Shown here piece after piece: positions 25,092 to 35,595 of a stretch of 64,000 bases of DNA. Source of the stretch: Trematomus loennbergii (Eukaryota > Chordata > Actinopteri > Perciformes > Nototheniidae); the NCBI GenBank assembly GCA_012861695.1, contig JAAOOA010000026.1, positions 19,084,001 to 19,148,000 on the forward strand, given 5' to 3'. Position 1 is the stretch's first letter. Each line of letters starts with the position of its first letter. The notes under the pieces were generated by a model, which was not told the origin of the DNA, did not search any database, and saw only the letters and a list, made by a program, of their open reading frames with translations. The position numbers and the translations under genes were made by a program.

Positions 25092-25287
25092 CCGCCCATT
25101 TTGTGACAAGGATTAATTATTCATGCAATGGAAACACTTTGACTCCCTAAATGGTCATACATGAAGAGACCCTCATGCGGACTGTGCACAGCAGTGCAGC
25201 AGTGTGTGACAAGGCAGAAGGCAAAGCTCACCCATTCTCACCAGCACCCTCCCTCTTCCGATCTACCCTTCATTGCCCCAGAGGCAA
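25092..25287 (+). repeat. 196-bp near-identical duplicate, copy 1 (outside any recognised element)
   Basis: From CCGCCCATTTTGTGAC to CCCCAGAGGCAA this matches 30445-30641 with only three differences that I can find (A/G early, a one-base gap in the GGTCATA/GGTCCATA stretch, and GCGGACT/GCTGACT). Flanks on both sides differ between copies. Confidence 0.95.
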
Positions 25288-27113
25288 GGCGTGTCACACT
25301 TCACGGAGCACCCAGACGCACTCACCTGCACTGCCACTGCCGCTACGCATCACCAGCTATCATCTCCACAGGAACTAAAACCTCTGGGTAACCTCCGCAA
25401 CCTCAGCTGTCGCCCCTTCACTGTCAATCAAGATTCAACTCCACCCGAAAGCCAGTTTCTGACATATTTCACTTTGGCTTCTTCATGGGGCCTTGGTACA
25501 CAGCTCAGGATTTAGTATTTGCGAGACCTCAGGAAATAGCTTGAAATGGAGGGTAGAGAAAAAATGCCAGAAATGATTTAAAGGCAGATTGATAAATACA
25601 TTTTGGCAAAGTCCTTGCAGGGTTTTTGAACAAACATTTTCATTCGATATTTCATGCAGCGGCAGATTGAGAATCGGAGAACTTCTGATCTGAACTTTCT
25701 TCGACCTTCTTTCCGTTATCGGCGTTGAACCATTTCTTGTTTTTCACTTGTCATTTGGTTGTTATGTAATCTTTTTAATAATCTGTCGTTTTTTGCCTAC
25801 CCTGTTTTAAAATGTATTCCCAATTGGCTATGCTGCTTCATCCGCCAGTGCACCTTTTCAATTCTTTTTGCTCCCTATTCTCAAATGCTTCTCAGGGCCT
25901 TGAGGTCCAAGATACATATTTCAATGGTTTTGCTTGTTTAAAAATGTATTTTTTTAAATTACAGATAAGGGTTAGGTTACCTGAAATGCCCTGGAACATA
26001 TGTTATTGTCAGCAACAGAAGAGGAGAGAATTGTAGCTTTTTCAGTGTTTTGCTTGCTCTGCATACATGAAAATCAATGGATGCAGCGCCACACTTCACA
26101 AAGGATAGTTATTAGCAAAATGTGGATAATATTTCAAGCCATGCTTTGCTTTCAAATTTTCCTGCAAGGATTGATCGGTGAACTATACCAAAATTCATTC
26201 AAAAAGTGCAATGTTTAATCAAATGGTAAAAAGGCTCTTATAATAGATATTGCATTATCCTCCTGCTATTTTTCTTTATTGGGGAAATACATTTATATTT
26301 TATGCTATTGAATTGGCTTGGTGTGTCCAATTTTGTGGGGCGTGTTTGTATTCGTTTGTGTGTTTTATGCACACTTTAATCATGTATAGTATGCTTGCCC
26401 ACTACACACGCCCCTTTTGAATCACTTATGTGGAAGGCATAATTTAACTCAGCAAAGTTTCCTAGTGCGATGGTACATTTTGCCCAGCCTGTAATAACTG
26501 TTAACTTTCTGCTGCTGTGGCAACATTCTTTTCCACATTTTGGATCAATACAGTATGTCTAATCTAATATTCTAATCTAATCTATCATTTCTGTTGGTTG
26601 ATTTAGTCAGATTTAAAAGAAATCCCTTGGGAACAGTACTGCAAGCACTTCAGTTATGTTCTCTTGTTTACACACACTATTGTATGACTGAGCCTTGAGC
26701 AAACTTGACTTGACTTCCAGCTCAGGCTTTGACCCACCACCCACATTGACAGATCCATAAGGTCTTCTTACAGACGCTAGGGTTCCAATTTGTCTGCTCT
26801 CCCCTAGGATCATGAATCAATGATGAGGACTTAACTCTGCCATGGGGGTATCTCCCTCAGCAGATGATGCATCTGCATCTTACATAAACTGTAGCAGATG
26901 TGGGAGCACTTACAGCACTTGCCTGGGAAAGAAATGACATTTAAGCACATGGTAAAAAGGGTACAGATGCTTCCTTTTTGGTGTGAGAAAGCATCTGTTT
27001 AGATGTTTGCTTCACTTACTCCATGTAGTTTTAACAGTGAATATTTCCACATTATCGTGCATGTTAAGATTGGTGTGAAATGTGTGTGAGGCAAGTGTTT
27101 GCTTTTCAGTCAC
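25288..27113. other. Unique non-coding stretch
   Basis: 25288-25470 is CA- and C-rich. Near 26334-26416 a GGGGCGTGT/ACACGCCCC pair could form a long-loop stem. No gene recognised. Confidence 0.45.
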
Positions 27114-27173
27114 TTAACCCTGGTGTTGTGATCGAAAGCTGTTACCGTTCATGGTGTTTGCGGGTCAATTTTT

Positions 27174-27247
27174 GTCTTGCCGGGACTTGACCTGGTGACC
27201 TTCCAGTTGCCAAGCCAACTCCCTATCGACTTTGCCACCACCGCCCC
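27174..27247 (-). mobile_element. tRNA-derived SINE head, truncated, minus strand
   Basis: Reversed, it reads GGGGCGGTGGTGGCAAAGTC, then a GGTCAAGTCCC-like B box near its end. The order and spacing match the head of the full SINE at 56492. The A box has decayed (TGGCAAAGTCG against TGGCTCAGTGG) and there is no SINE body or tail. Confidence 0.6.
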
Positions 27248-27654
27248 TACAGTAACCGTAAAATAACTGTACAATAACCGTACAATCCTGTTGTAATCTT
27301 ATTGAATGGCCCCAAAACACATTACACCACATATTGCACACGTGCATGTGTGTGTTCAGGATCAAGTGTTAGTGTACATATTCTTTGAGAAAGGTCGAGT
27401 TCACGTGGGGGAGGGGGGGAAGAGGAAGGGGAGACCAGGTGCATGTTGCGAAAAATTATTGTTACAGTGGATGGTGGGGTGTCTAAAGTCAAAGATGAAT
27501 CTTGATTGGGCCAAATTTGACCCCGAGTGACTCACAACAATTCTGCTGGGTCTTCCCAGGCCCGAACTCCAAATGAAATGATACACTTTTTTTTTAGAGA
27601 CCTTCAGACTTGGCAAAAATTGTCAAAATCTGTTTTGTAGTGTTTATACATGTA

Positions 27655-27853
27655 CAGGACTGTCTCAGAAAATTAGAATATTGTGATAAAGTTCTTTATT
27701 TTCTGTAATGCAATTTAAAAAAAAAAAAAATGTCATACATTCTGGATTCATTACAAATCAACTGAAATATTGCAAGCCTTTTATTTTAATATTGCTGATT
27801 ATGGCATACAGCTTAAGAAAACTCAAAAATCCTATCTCAAAAAATTAGAATAG
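27655..27853 (+). repeat. Tc1 left inverted repeat with outer and inner direct-repeat motifs
   Basis: The outer motif GAAAATTAGAATATTGTGA starts near 27667 and the inner AAAAATTAGAATAG ends at 27853. It pairs with 29063-29262 nearly throughout, with a long A tract (from about 27717) as the main difference. Confidence 0.9.
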
Positions 27854-27930
27854 TTCCTCAGACCAAGTAAAAAAAAAAGATTTATAACAGCAAAACACAA
27901 TCAAACATTTGAAAATGTCCATTAATGCAC

Positions 27931-28935
27931 TCAGTACTTGGTTGGGAATCCTTTTGCACGGATTACTGCATCAATGCGGCGTGGCATGGAGGCAATCAGC
28001 CTGTGGCATTGCTGAGGTGTTATGGATGCCCAGGATGCTTCAATAGCGGCCTTTAGCTCATTAGCATTGTTGGGTCTGGTGTCTTTCAGCTTCTTCTTCA
28101 CAATACCCCACATATTCTCTATGGGGTTCAGGTCAGGGGAATTTGCAGGCCAATCGAGGACAGTAATGCCATGGTCAGTACACCAGTTACTGGTGGTTTT
28201 GGCACTGTGGGCAGGTGCCAGATCATGCTGGAAAATGAATTCCTCATCTCCATAGAGCTTTTCAGCAGACGGAAGCATGTAGTGCTCTAAAATCTCTTGG
28301 TACACAGCTGCATTTACTCTGGGCTTGATGAAACACAGTGGACCAACACCAGCAGCTGACATGGCTCCCCAAACCATCGCTGACTGTGGGAACTTCACAC
28401 TGGATTTCAAGCAACTTGGATTTTGCGCCTCTCCAGCCTTTCTCCAGACTCTGGCGCCTTGACTTCCAAATGAAATACAAAACTTGCTTTCGTCTGAAAA
28501 GAGGACTTTGGACCACTGTGCAACTGTCCAGTGCTTCTTTTCCTTAGCCCAAGTCAGACGCCTCTTCCGTTGTCTTGAGTTCAGAAGTGGCTTGACCATG
28601 GGAATACGGCTATTGTAGCCCATTTCCCGGACACGCCTGTGAACAGTGACTTTTGATACCTGGACTCCAGCTTCAGTCCACTGTCTTTGAAGCTCCCCCA
28701 AATTCTGGAAGCGACTCTTCTTCACAATGCTGTTAAGGCTGCGGTCATCTCTCTTGGTTGTGCAGCGTTTCCTGCCACATTTCCCCCTTCCAACAGACTT
28801 TTTGTGGATGTGCTTTGAAACTGCACTCTGTGAACAGCTTGCTCTTTGAGAAATTTCTTTTTGTGTCTTACCCTCCTGATGGAGGGTGTCAATGACGGTC
28901 CTCTGGACAGCAGTCAGATCAGCAGTCTTCCCCAT
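27931..28935 (-). CDS. Tc1-like DD34E transposase, intact
   Basis: The 334-residue protein would cut and paste its own element into TA sites in the nucleus. Residues about 1-50 form a helix-turn-helix (QKEISQRASCSQSAVSKHI) and 49-57 an AT-hook-like GRGKCGRKR patch. Residues about 65-115 form the second helix-turn-helix and the rest is the catalytic domain. The triad is visible: D148 (VLFSDESKF), D238 (FIFQHDLAPAH) and E273 (DLNPIENMWG). Exactly 34 residues lie between the last two. The length is close to the usual 340 or so of the family. There is no stop or frameshift from ATG (28935) to TGA (27931-27933). The frame is centred between the inverted repeats. Activity is not shown by sequence alone. 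Confidence 0.95.
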   Translation of the reverse strand: MGKTADLTAVQRTVIDTLHQEGKTQKEISQRASCSQSAVSKHIHKKSVGRGKCGRKRCTTKRDDRSLNSIVKKSRFQNLGELQRQWTEAGVQVSKVTVHRRVREMGYNSRIPMVKPLLNSRQRKRRLTWAKEKKHWTVAQWSKVLFSDESKFCISFGSQGARVWRKAGEAQNPSCLKSSVKFPQSAMVWGAMSAAGVGPLCFIKPRVNAAVYQEILEHYMLPSAEKLYGDEEFIFQHDLAPAHSAKTTSNWCTDHGITVLDWPANSPDLNPIENMWGIVKKKLKDTRPNNANELKAAIEASWASITPQQCHRLIASMPRRIDAVIRAKGFPTKY

Positions 28936-29062
28936 ACTTGTGATTTAGTTTACTGAACCAAGCTGAGTGTTTTTCAAGGCTCAGGAAACCCTTGCAGGTG
29001 TTTCGAGTTAATTAGACGATTCAAGTGATTCGTTGAACACCCTACTAGTATACTTTTTCATG

Positions 29063-29262
29063 ATATTCTAATATTTAGAGATAGGATTTTTGAGTTTTCT
29101 TAAGCTGTATGCCATAATCAGCAATATTAAAATAATAAAAGGCTTGCAATATTTCAGTTGATTTGTAATGAATCCAGAATGTATGACATTTTTGTTTTTT
29201 TAATTGCATTACAGAAAATAAAGAACTTTATCACAATATTCTAATTTTCTGAGACAGTCCTG
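29063..29262 (-). repeat. Tc1 right inverted repeat
   Basis: Inverse of 27655-27853. The outer GAGACAGTCCTG ends at 29262 and the inner ATATTCTAATATTTAGAG begins at 29063. Confidence 0.9.
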
Positions 29263-29383
29263 TATAGCTGTTGTGGAGGATATCATGAAGCCTTGTTCCG
29301 ATAAAAAAAAACTAGAGCGTAGTTATTATATAATTTTAACTTGAAACGGGTCATGGGAGACCCGAACACAACATAAGGGTTAA

Positions 29384-29879
29384 GTCATGGAAGAATTATT
29401 TTCATACCAGATTTATCAATCAAAACAAGCAAATAATCTAAATTGTACTTGTTGTTCATAATTTGCTCCATAGCATATTGTTGTGCTGATTCAGGACCAG
29501 TTTATCTCCATTGAAATTCAAAGATAATTGTATTTTGCTATGTTAATGTCAAGAGTAGCCCATGGACATCCACAGCTGTGAAATTGAAAACTGAATTATC
29601 TGAGTTATAATGTATTTATATTGTTTTTGAGGTTTTCTCGATTGGCTTTTTTTTGGCTTTTTAGGATGTAAACTTGGAGTGTCTTTTGTTAAATCCACTC
29701 TTTCCCAACAGTATTTAAATAACAATGATAATTTGACCAGTTAATGTGCTTAAGTCTGAGGAAGACGATAATAATTAAGTGAAATCACTTTTGAAAGTAG
29801 TGGGAGGAGACTGGGAATTGGTAAACATTTCTTTATTAGGGATATCAAATGGCAATGGAATTACAAAAAAATCCACTGC
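29384..29879. other. Unique AT-rich stretch
   Basis: Nothing recognised between the piggyBac-like element C and the next TTAA-flanked element. Confidence 0.5.
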
Positions 29880-30375
29880 TTAAAGTGGACCTATCATGCT
29901 ATATTTAAATGATATATTGTAGGGCCATACCTATATAAGGTATATTTATACGTTTCTGTTTTCAAAATACCAAACAGATCATGCATTTTAGCCATGCCTC
30001 ATTTCGCTCTATGTGCTGTTTGCTGTCTACGGGTCTGATTCTGCTGACCACGCCCCCCTGCAGGAGAGGGGAGACGTGCTCTGATCAGCTGCTGGGCTGT
30101 CAGAAGAGGGGGAGAAAAAGAGATCTCAGTCTTCCATGTTTTATTATATAGAGTCGTTATTCATTTGTTTTAAAGCTCAATAAATAACAAAGAAGACCTT
30201 TGACCGGCACTTTTCAAATTTTGTCCGGAAGATTTAAACTTTAACGGACATCTTGACCGGCGAAAGAAACTGAAACTGAAACTCTGCCGCACGGTCCCCT
30301 CGTTCCTTGGAAGAGGTGGAGAGGTGGTCATCTGCTGGTGGACTAACCGGAGAGAATTACAGTGTTTGCCTCGAC

Positions 30376-30406
30376 GCAAGCGTTTGCAGCAGGAGCAAAC
30401 GCTTGC
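30376..30406. repeat. Perfect 12-bp-stem hairpin
   Basis: GCAAGCGTTTGC at 30376-30387 is the exact inverse of 30395-30406, with a 7-base loop. Confidence 0.9.
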
Positions 30407-30444
30407 CTTGGGGAGGGAGAAAAAAAGCCACAGCGGAGAATAAA

Positions 30445-30641
30445 CCGCCCATTTTGTGACGAGGATTAATTATTCATGCAATGGAAACACTTTGACTCCC
30501 TAAATGGTCCATACATGAAGAGACCCTCATGCTGACTGTGCACAGCAGTGCAGCAGTGTGTGACAAGGCAGAAGGCAAAGCTCACCCATTCTCACCAGCA
30601 CCCTCCCTCTTCCGATCTACCCTTCATTGCCCCAGAGGCAA
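30445..30641 (+). repeat. Near-identical duplicate, copy 2, inside a TIR element
   Basis: Same orientation as 25092-25287 and about 5.35 kb away. It sits wholly inside the TTAA-flanked element, so this copy could be mobile cargo. Confidence 0.95.
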
Positions 30642-31035
30642 AAAATAGGGTAACCATGGTAACTATGGGCGGGAAGTCTTCTTCGCTGCTTTTGTGGCAG
30701 ACTACAGCGCCACTTACAGGCCTGGCATATGTACTACAGCGTCTCCAGCGCTTTCGAGCGGCAATGGCCGGCCGTGGCCCAACCCCACATTCCCCTGATA
30801 GGTGGAGAGTTGGCCCAATAGCCGTAGCGCCACCCTCCTGACGTCAGGACAGTGTTCAAATCTGGATCAGTTTTTATCAGATCCGTTGCAGCCCCTTTTT
30901 TAGAGATTTGGGTATGGAGGAAAATAGAGAGGGTTGTGTTTTCTGACACTTGGTGAGTTCCCTGGAACACCGGGGACACATATTCATGTATAAAAGACGT
31001 ACAAAAGTACATTTTGCATGATAGGTCCCCTTTAA

Positions 31036-32361
31036 GTTAAAAGACTAATCAATCAGTAGTAGGTACATGTTTACAGTGGCAACTATATTCATTTACTAAA
31101 GCATTGTTGGCTAAAGAAAATGCCCTTAAGTGTTGTCTGGCCATACATTCATTATAAAGTGTCGCCTTGATGAAAGCAAGAAGAAATATGACTGGATTGA
31201 AAGTGGCTGTGCCCTCTGGCCTTGGGTCTGTTTAATAATACGCATTACTTTTTAATGTCTCATAGTAAATAATGTATTGGTATTGTGACAATATGCAACT
31301 TGGCCATTACCTGCAGGCTATCTGATTGATGGCGGACCTTGGCCCCCTTGACGACAATGTTAAGCTGTAAATCAAACCTTAGATGCTAACTATGGGAATA
31401 TATAATACCAGCATTATATTGGACCAATAGGACACCATGTGCAGCTCCTACTGTAAGTCTGTACTTAACGTACAACTCCATCTACCCCAATTGTTCCATT
31501 CAGCTCTTGACTTTGTACAATTCAGTCAATATTGTTCATATTTAAAATAATTCATTGGAAATACCAAGCAGTTTGTCAGTAATAACTCAAAAGCGGTGAG
31601 ACTAAGTGTCTACATGTTTCACAAACTCACTGGCAAAATGTATTTTCATCGACAATTTATCAATTATGATTTCACAAATGTAATGAGCATGCTGCTTTTG
31701 CTTTTGGCAATGCTCCTGTCATTATGTTTACTCATGTAAATTATTTTATAAGTGAGAATCCCCGAACATCAAACAGCAATTTGAAAAGATAATATGCCGA
31801 AGACAATGCCAAACGTTGCAATAAACCAATTCCATTGTTATCACATTTCATCGGGCTTGAACAATTAAACATCCTAGAAGTGGCACTCTGCCTAAACTGT
31901 ACGTACCAAACAGAAACATTTCAACTGTAGACTGACATGGTTCTGTGAAACATAAAGGTTTTAGCCAACTTTATTTAACAATGGGAACAAGAGAATGATT
32001 ACCAAAATTACCTGCTGTAAACCCCCATCAAATACCTCAACTTTGAGTCATTATACTATCGTTTTGCATGAATTGTCCCAAGTTCATACTAACATGAACT
32101 AACATAGTCATACTTTATTCTGAATTATACTAAATCGTAGAAGGCTGTTTTAGCAATTAACTTTCATTAGCATAGGTAACGTTTTTGACAGGAAACTTTA
32201 GTACACAAAGTTTGCTGTCAAAAACGTTTAGTTGTAAAACAAAATATCAAAGTTTGTAAAAGATTTTTGCAATTTTGAAAAGTCTCTTGATTGGATATTT
32301 AAAGTTTTTGTAGTAACAGAAAAACGATATAATGTGGGTAATTCTTGATGTTAATGTTAAC
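31036..32361. other. Unique AT-rich stretch
   Basis: No gene, repeat or transposon end recognised. Confidence 0.5.
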
Positions 32362-33142
32362 TAGGGATGGGAACGATTGATCGAATATTCAAAATTATTC
32401 AGGTATTCGAATATGAGTTATGAATATTTTTTTTTTTGGGAGGGGTGCCTAAGTTGATTACATATGATCAAATGGAATAATTCAATGTATACGACAGTGC
32501 CATAGCTAAATGTGTTGGGTCTAAAGGTGTGTTTTGCTCCGCTCACCGGTCCCTCTCTCTCGCGTCCGGTTATACTTCACTCGTTTATGTCCAAATCCAT
32601 CAGATCTAGCTAGTTCTAGCTAATGATATGGCTGCTGCCCCTCCCTACATGCAGATCACGCAGATTCAAACCTCATCTTATGCCCAAATTCCAGCTGAGA
32701 GGGTCTTCTCTACAGCTGGCCTGATTGTGAATCGTCTCCGCTCCCGCCACTCCCCTGAGTAGACATGCTCATATTCTTAAACAAGAATGAGTATTGAATA
32801 GCTGCATTCTGTTATAGGTTGTTGATCTCTGTTGTAATAGGGTTACGTTACGCTAACCCGTTATGTTGTTCGTGTATGATCCCTCTTTAATTAAAAAAAC
32901 AAGTTATGTTTTAAGCATGAAAGCTGTAGGCCTATAGCTGTCAACTGTTCAAACTGTGATCACCAGTTCAATACATTTGACAAATTCGACTTGGTTTCTA
33001 TACTTATTTGAACATGTATTTATTATATATATATATATATTTTTTTTTGTCAACATTTTTCCCACATTTCGGTTAATCGGTTAACTGTTTTTTTGGGGGT
33101 CAAATATTCGAATATACATTTGCTTTCAAATTCCCATCCCTA
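32362..33142 (+). mobile_element. Decayed hAT-type element
   Basis: TAGGGATGGGAA at 32362 and its exact inverse at 33131-33142 form the termini. The immediate 8-bp flanks (ATGTTAAC and TTTTTAGC) agree at only five positions, as expected of an old duplication. ATTCGAATAT-type subterminal motifs occur at both ends. A remnant of the hAT dimerisation region lies inside. A (TA)n/T run occurs at 33023-33048. Confidence 0.7.
32645..32797 (+). pseudogene. hAT transposase C-terminal remnant
   Basis: In the frame through 32688 the translation contains PAERVFSTAGLIVNRLRSR, the well-known dimerisation signature at the C terminus of hAT transposases. It runs into an in-frame TAG at 32760. The remaining conserved tail (VDMLIFLNKN) continues from 32759 in another frame, so there is a frameshift at about 32757-32762. 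Part of the sequence before PAER appears deleted compared with the usual family pattern, and the whole catalytic core is absent. It cannot make an active enzyme. It supports assigning the surrounding TIR element to hAT. The frame is too short and broken to appear as a normal gene call. Confidence 0.75.
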
Positions 33143-33296
33143 TTTTTAGCAAGCATACTGTAACATTTGAGTATACTTGATTTTTTTTTTGCCCTCAACT
33201 ATTGGAATGCACATACTCAAACACTTCATGAATTAGTTAAAATGGTTATTTGATCTTTGGTTTTGTGTTCTTGATAACTATGGACTGACTCAGCAT

Positions 33297-34037
33297 GTGG
33301 CGGAGCCCACGCACAATAAGGGGCACACTCTGGACTTAATTATCTCAAAGGGTCTGAATATCTCAAAGGTTGTGGTGACTGATGTTGCACTCTCTGATCA
33401 TTCCTGTGTTTTCTTTGAGAGCTCTATTTCTGTTCACAAAAATGTTCAGAAAGAGGTAACCACAAAGCGATATTTAACAGAAAATACTAGGGAAATGTTT
33501 ACTTATAATTTTTCATCCACACTTGCCCCTGCTAACATCTCAGTAAATGAGCTAGTAGATCATTTTAATTCAAAAATTAAAAATGTTATAGATACCATTG
33601 CTCCAACTAAGGTAAAGGAAGTGATTAGCAAGAAAATATCGCCATGGAGAAAGGCCATGACCGTGAGAACAGAAAAAAGAGAGTGTCGAAAAGCTGAACG
33701 TAGGTGGAGAAAAACAAATCTCCAGGTTCACTTTGAAATCTATAAAGAGAGACTTGGCCTTTATAATTTGGAATTGAAAAACGCACGACAGTCTTTCTTC
33801 TCTGACATCATTACCAAAAACAAAAACAACGCACGTGCCTTGTTTGCTACCGTCGACAGACTAACTAACCCCCCAGTGTCAGTAGCCTCTGAATTTCTAT
33901 CCACCAGGGCGTGCAATGATTTTGCCTCCTTCTTCACTGACAAAATTCAGAAAATTAGACAAGCAGTCAGTGCCTCTACATCAGGTACAGCAAATGTTTG
34001 TCCCTATGTCCACCTAATATCAATTCAAACACCATGA
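33297..34037 (+). pseudogene. LINE endonuclease C terminus and linker (5' truncated)
   Basis: The 246-codon frame begins inside the endonuclease. PTHNKGHTLDLIISKGL and the following SDHSCVFFE carry the conserved H-LDL and SDH signatures that end AP-type endonucleases of L2/CR1-like LINEs. In-frame codons upstream of the ATG (YGLTQHV) also belong to the domain, so this ATG is not a real start. Residues about 90-230 are the basic, helical linker between endonuclease and reverse transcriptase. The frame stops at 34037, and LINE-like coding resumes in another frame by about 34066, so one or more indels lie in 34020-34075. The N-terminal catalytic part is missing. Confidence 0.85.
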
Positions 34038-34152
34038 CACAATTCCATCAGATTAATGGTAAAACTTAGAGGACATTATTCAACTTCTGAAATCCTCCTC
34101 CTGCTGCCTTGATATTATTCCAACAGGATTTTTCAAAGATGTTTTTCCTTGC

Positions 34153-35595
34153 ATGGCCTCAGATCTACTTCATATAGTAAACACATCTCTTCACTCAGGT
34201 ATTTTTCCAGAGGCCCTGAAAACTGCAGTCATTAAACCGCTCTTAAAAAAGAATAATCTAGATGCCTCAGTAATGAACAATTATAGGCCAATATCAAACC
34301 TGCCATTTCTAGGTAAAATCATTGAAAAAGTTGTATTTCAACAGTTGAGTAACTTCTTGCATTTAAATAACTGTTTGGATGTGTTCCAGTCAGGATTTCG
34401 TCCAAACCACAGCACTGAGACTGCTCTTGTAAAGGTCTTCAATGACATCCACTTAAACACAGACAGTGGCAGAACTTCAGTGTTAGTATTATTAGATCTC
34501 AGTGCTGCGTTTGACACTGTTGACCACAACATATTACTAGACCGACTAGAAAACTGGGTGGGACTTTCGGCAACAGTTCTAAATTGGTTTGAGTCCTACT
34601 TAAAGGACAGAAAAAACTTTGTTTCTATAGGTAAATACACATCTGAGTTGACAAATATGACATGTGGGGTACCTCAAGGCTCCATCTTGGGGCCTCTTCT
34701 CTTTAACATCTACATGCTACCACTGGCTCAGATAATGAAAAACAACAAAATAAGTTACCATAGCTATGCGGATGACACACAAATTTACGTAACAATTTCA
34801 CCAGGAGATTATGCTCCAATTCAAACACTGAGTAAGTGCATTGAACAAATCAATGACTGGATGTGTCAGAACTTTCTCCAATTAAACAAAGATAAAACTG
34901 AGGTAATGGTTTTTGGAGCCAAGGCAGAACGTATAAAAGTTAGCGCTGAGCTTCAGTCTGCAATGTTCAAAACAACAGATAAAGCCAGAAATCTAGGTGT
35001 AGTCATGGACTCTGACCTGAGTTTCAACAGTCACATTAAAACAGTTACTAAATCAGCCTACTATCACCTAAAGAACATATCTAGGATTAAAGGACTAATG
35101 TCACAGCAGGATTTGGAAAAACTTGTCCATGCTTTTATCTTCAGTAGACTCGACTACTGCAATGGTGTCTTTACAGGCCTCACTAAAAAATCTATTAGAA
35201 AGCTGCAGCTAATTCAGAACGCCGCTGCTCGAGTCCTCACTAACACTAAGAAAGTGGATCACATCACTCCTGTTCTGAAGTCCTTACACTGGCTTCCTGT
35301 GTGTCAAAGAATAGATTTCAAAATATTGTTGCTGGTTTATAAAGCTTTGAATGGTTTAGGCCCAAAATACATGTCTGACCTACTGCTAAATTATGAACCA
35401 TCCAGAACTCTCAGGTCTTCAGGGACTGGTCAGCTTTCTGTCCCCAGAGTCAGAACTAAACATGGAGAAGCAGCGTTCAGTTATTATGCTCCAAATATCT
35501 GGAACAAACTCCCAGAAACCTGCAGGTCCGCTGCAACTCTTACTACTTTTAAATCCAGGCTGAAGACTTTTCTTTTTGCCGCTGCTTTTAATTGA
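34153..35595 (+). pseudogene. LINE reverse transcriptase, long open fragment
   Basis: 480 open codons cover the reverse-transcriptase fingers, palm and thumb and the LINE C-terminal region. The open frame extends upstream of the listed ATG to about 34066. Motifs in order: NNYRPISNLPFLGKIIEKV (42-60); GFRPNHSTETALVKV (81-95); palm motif A DLSAAFDTVDHNILLDRL with D115; GVPQGSILGPLLFNIYM (172-188); and the catalytic YADD box at 205-208. LNKDKTEVMVFGAK and LGVVMDSDLSF follow, and the protein ends near the LINE's 3' untranslated region. The catalytic aspartates are retained and no stop interrupts it, but it is cut off by frameshifts from its endonuclease. It could not retrotranspose as an autonomous copy. 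It is called a pseudogene because the polyprotein is incomplete. Confidence 0.9.

Larger units (their letters stand above)
27655..29262 (-). mobile_element. Complete Tc1-like DNA transposon, 1,608 bp
   Basis: Bounded by CAGGACTGTCTCAG and its exact reverse complement, each followed by the TA target dinucleotide (27653-27654 and 29263-29264). The inverted repeats are about 200 bp (27655-27853 and 29063-29262). A second AATTAGAATA-type motif sits at each inner end, giving the two-site IR/DR layout known in fish Tc1 elements. It encodes one uninterrupted transposase on the minus strand and is inserted in piggyBac-like element C. Of the recognisable transposons here it is the only one that appears complete. 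Confidence 0.95.
27118..29379. mobile_element. piggyBac-like element C, carrying nested SINE and Tc1 insertions
   Basis: TTAA flanks at 27114-27117 and 29380-29383. The ends are CCCTGGTGTTGTG and, reverse-complemented, CCCTTATGTTGTG. TTAA plus CCC termini is the piggyBac signature. Removing the Tc1 (27655-29262) leaves about 650 bp with no transposase, so it is non-autonomous. The outer parts contain GGGTCAA- and GACCCGAACAC-type blocks. Confidence 0.75.
29884..31031. mobile_element. TTAA-flanked TIR element, 1.15 kb, chimeric interior
   Basis: TTAA at 29880-29883 and 31032-31035. The ends AGTGGACCTATCATG and (reversed) AGGGGACCTATCATG differ at one position. Both end regions resemble the element at 62808-63765, for example CCAAACAGATCATGCATT and GGGGACACAT. 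The interior holds the 197-bp duplicate (30445-30641), a block related to element 140-915 (30648-30752) and a 12-bp-stem hairpin (30376-30406). No transposase is present. Confidence 0.8.
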
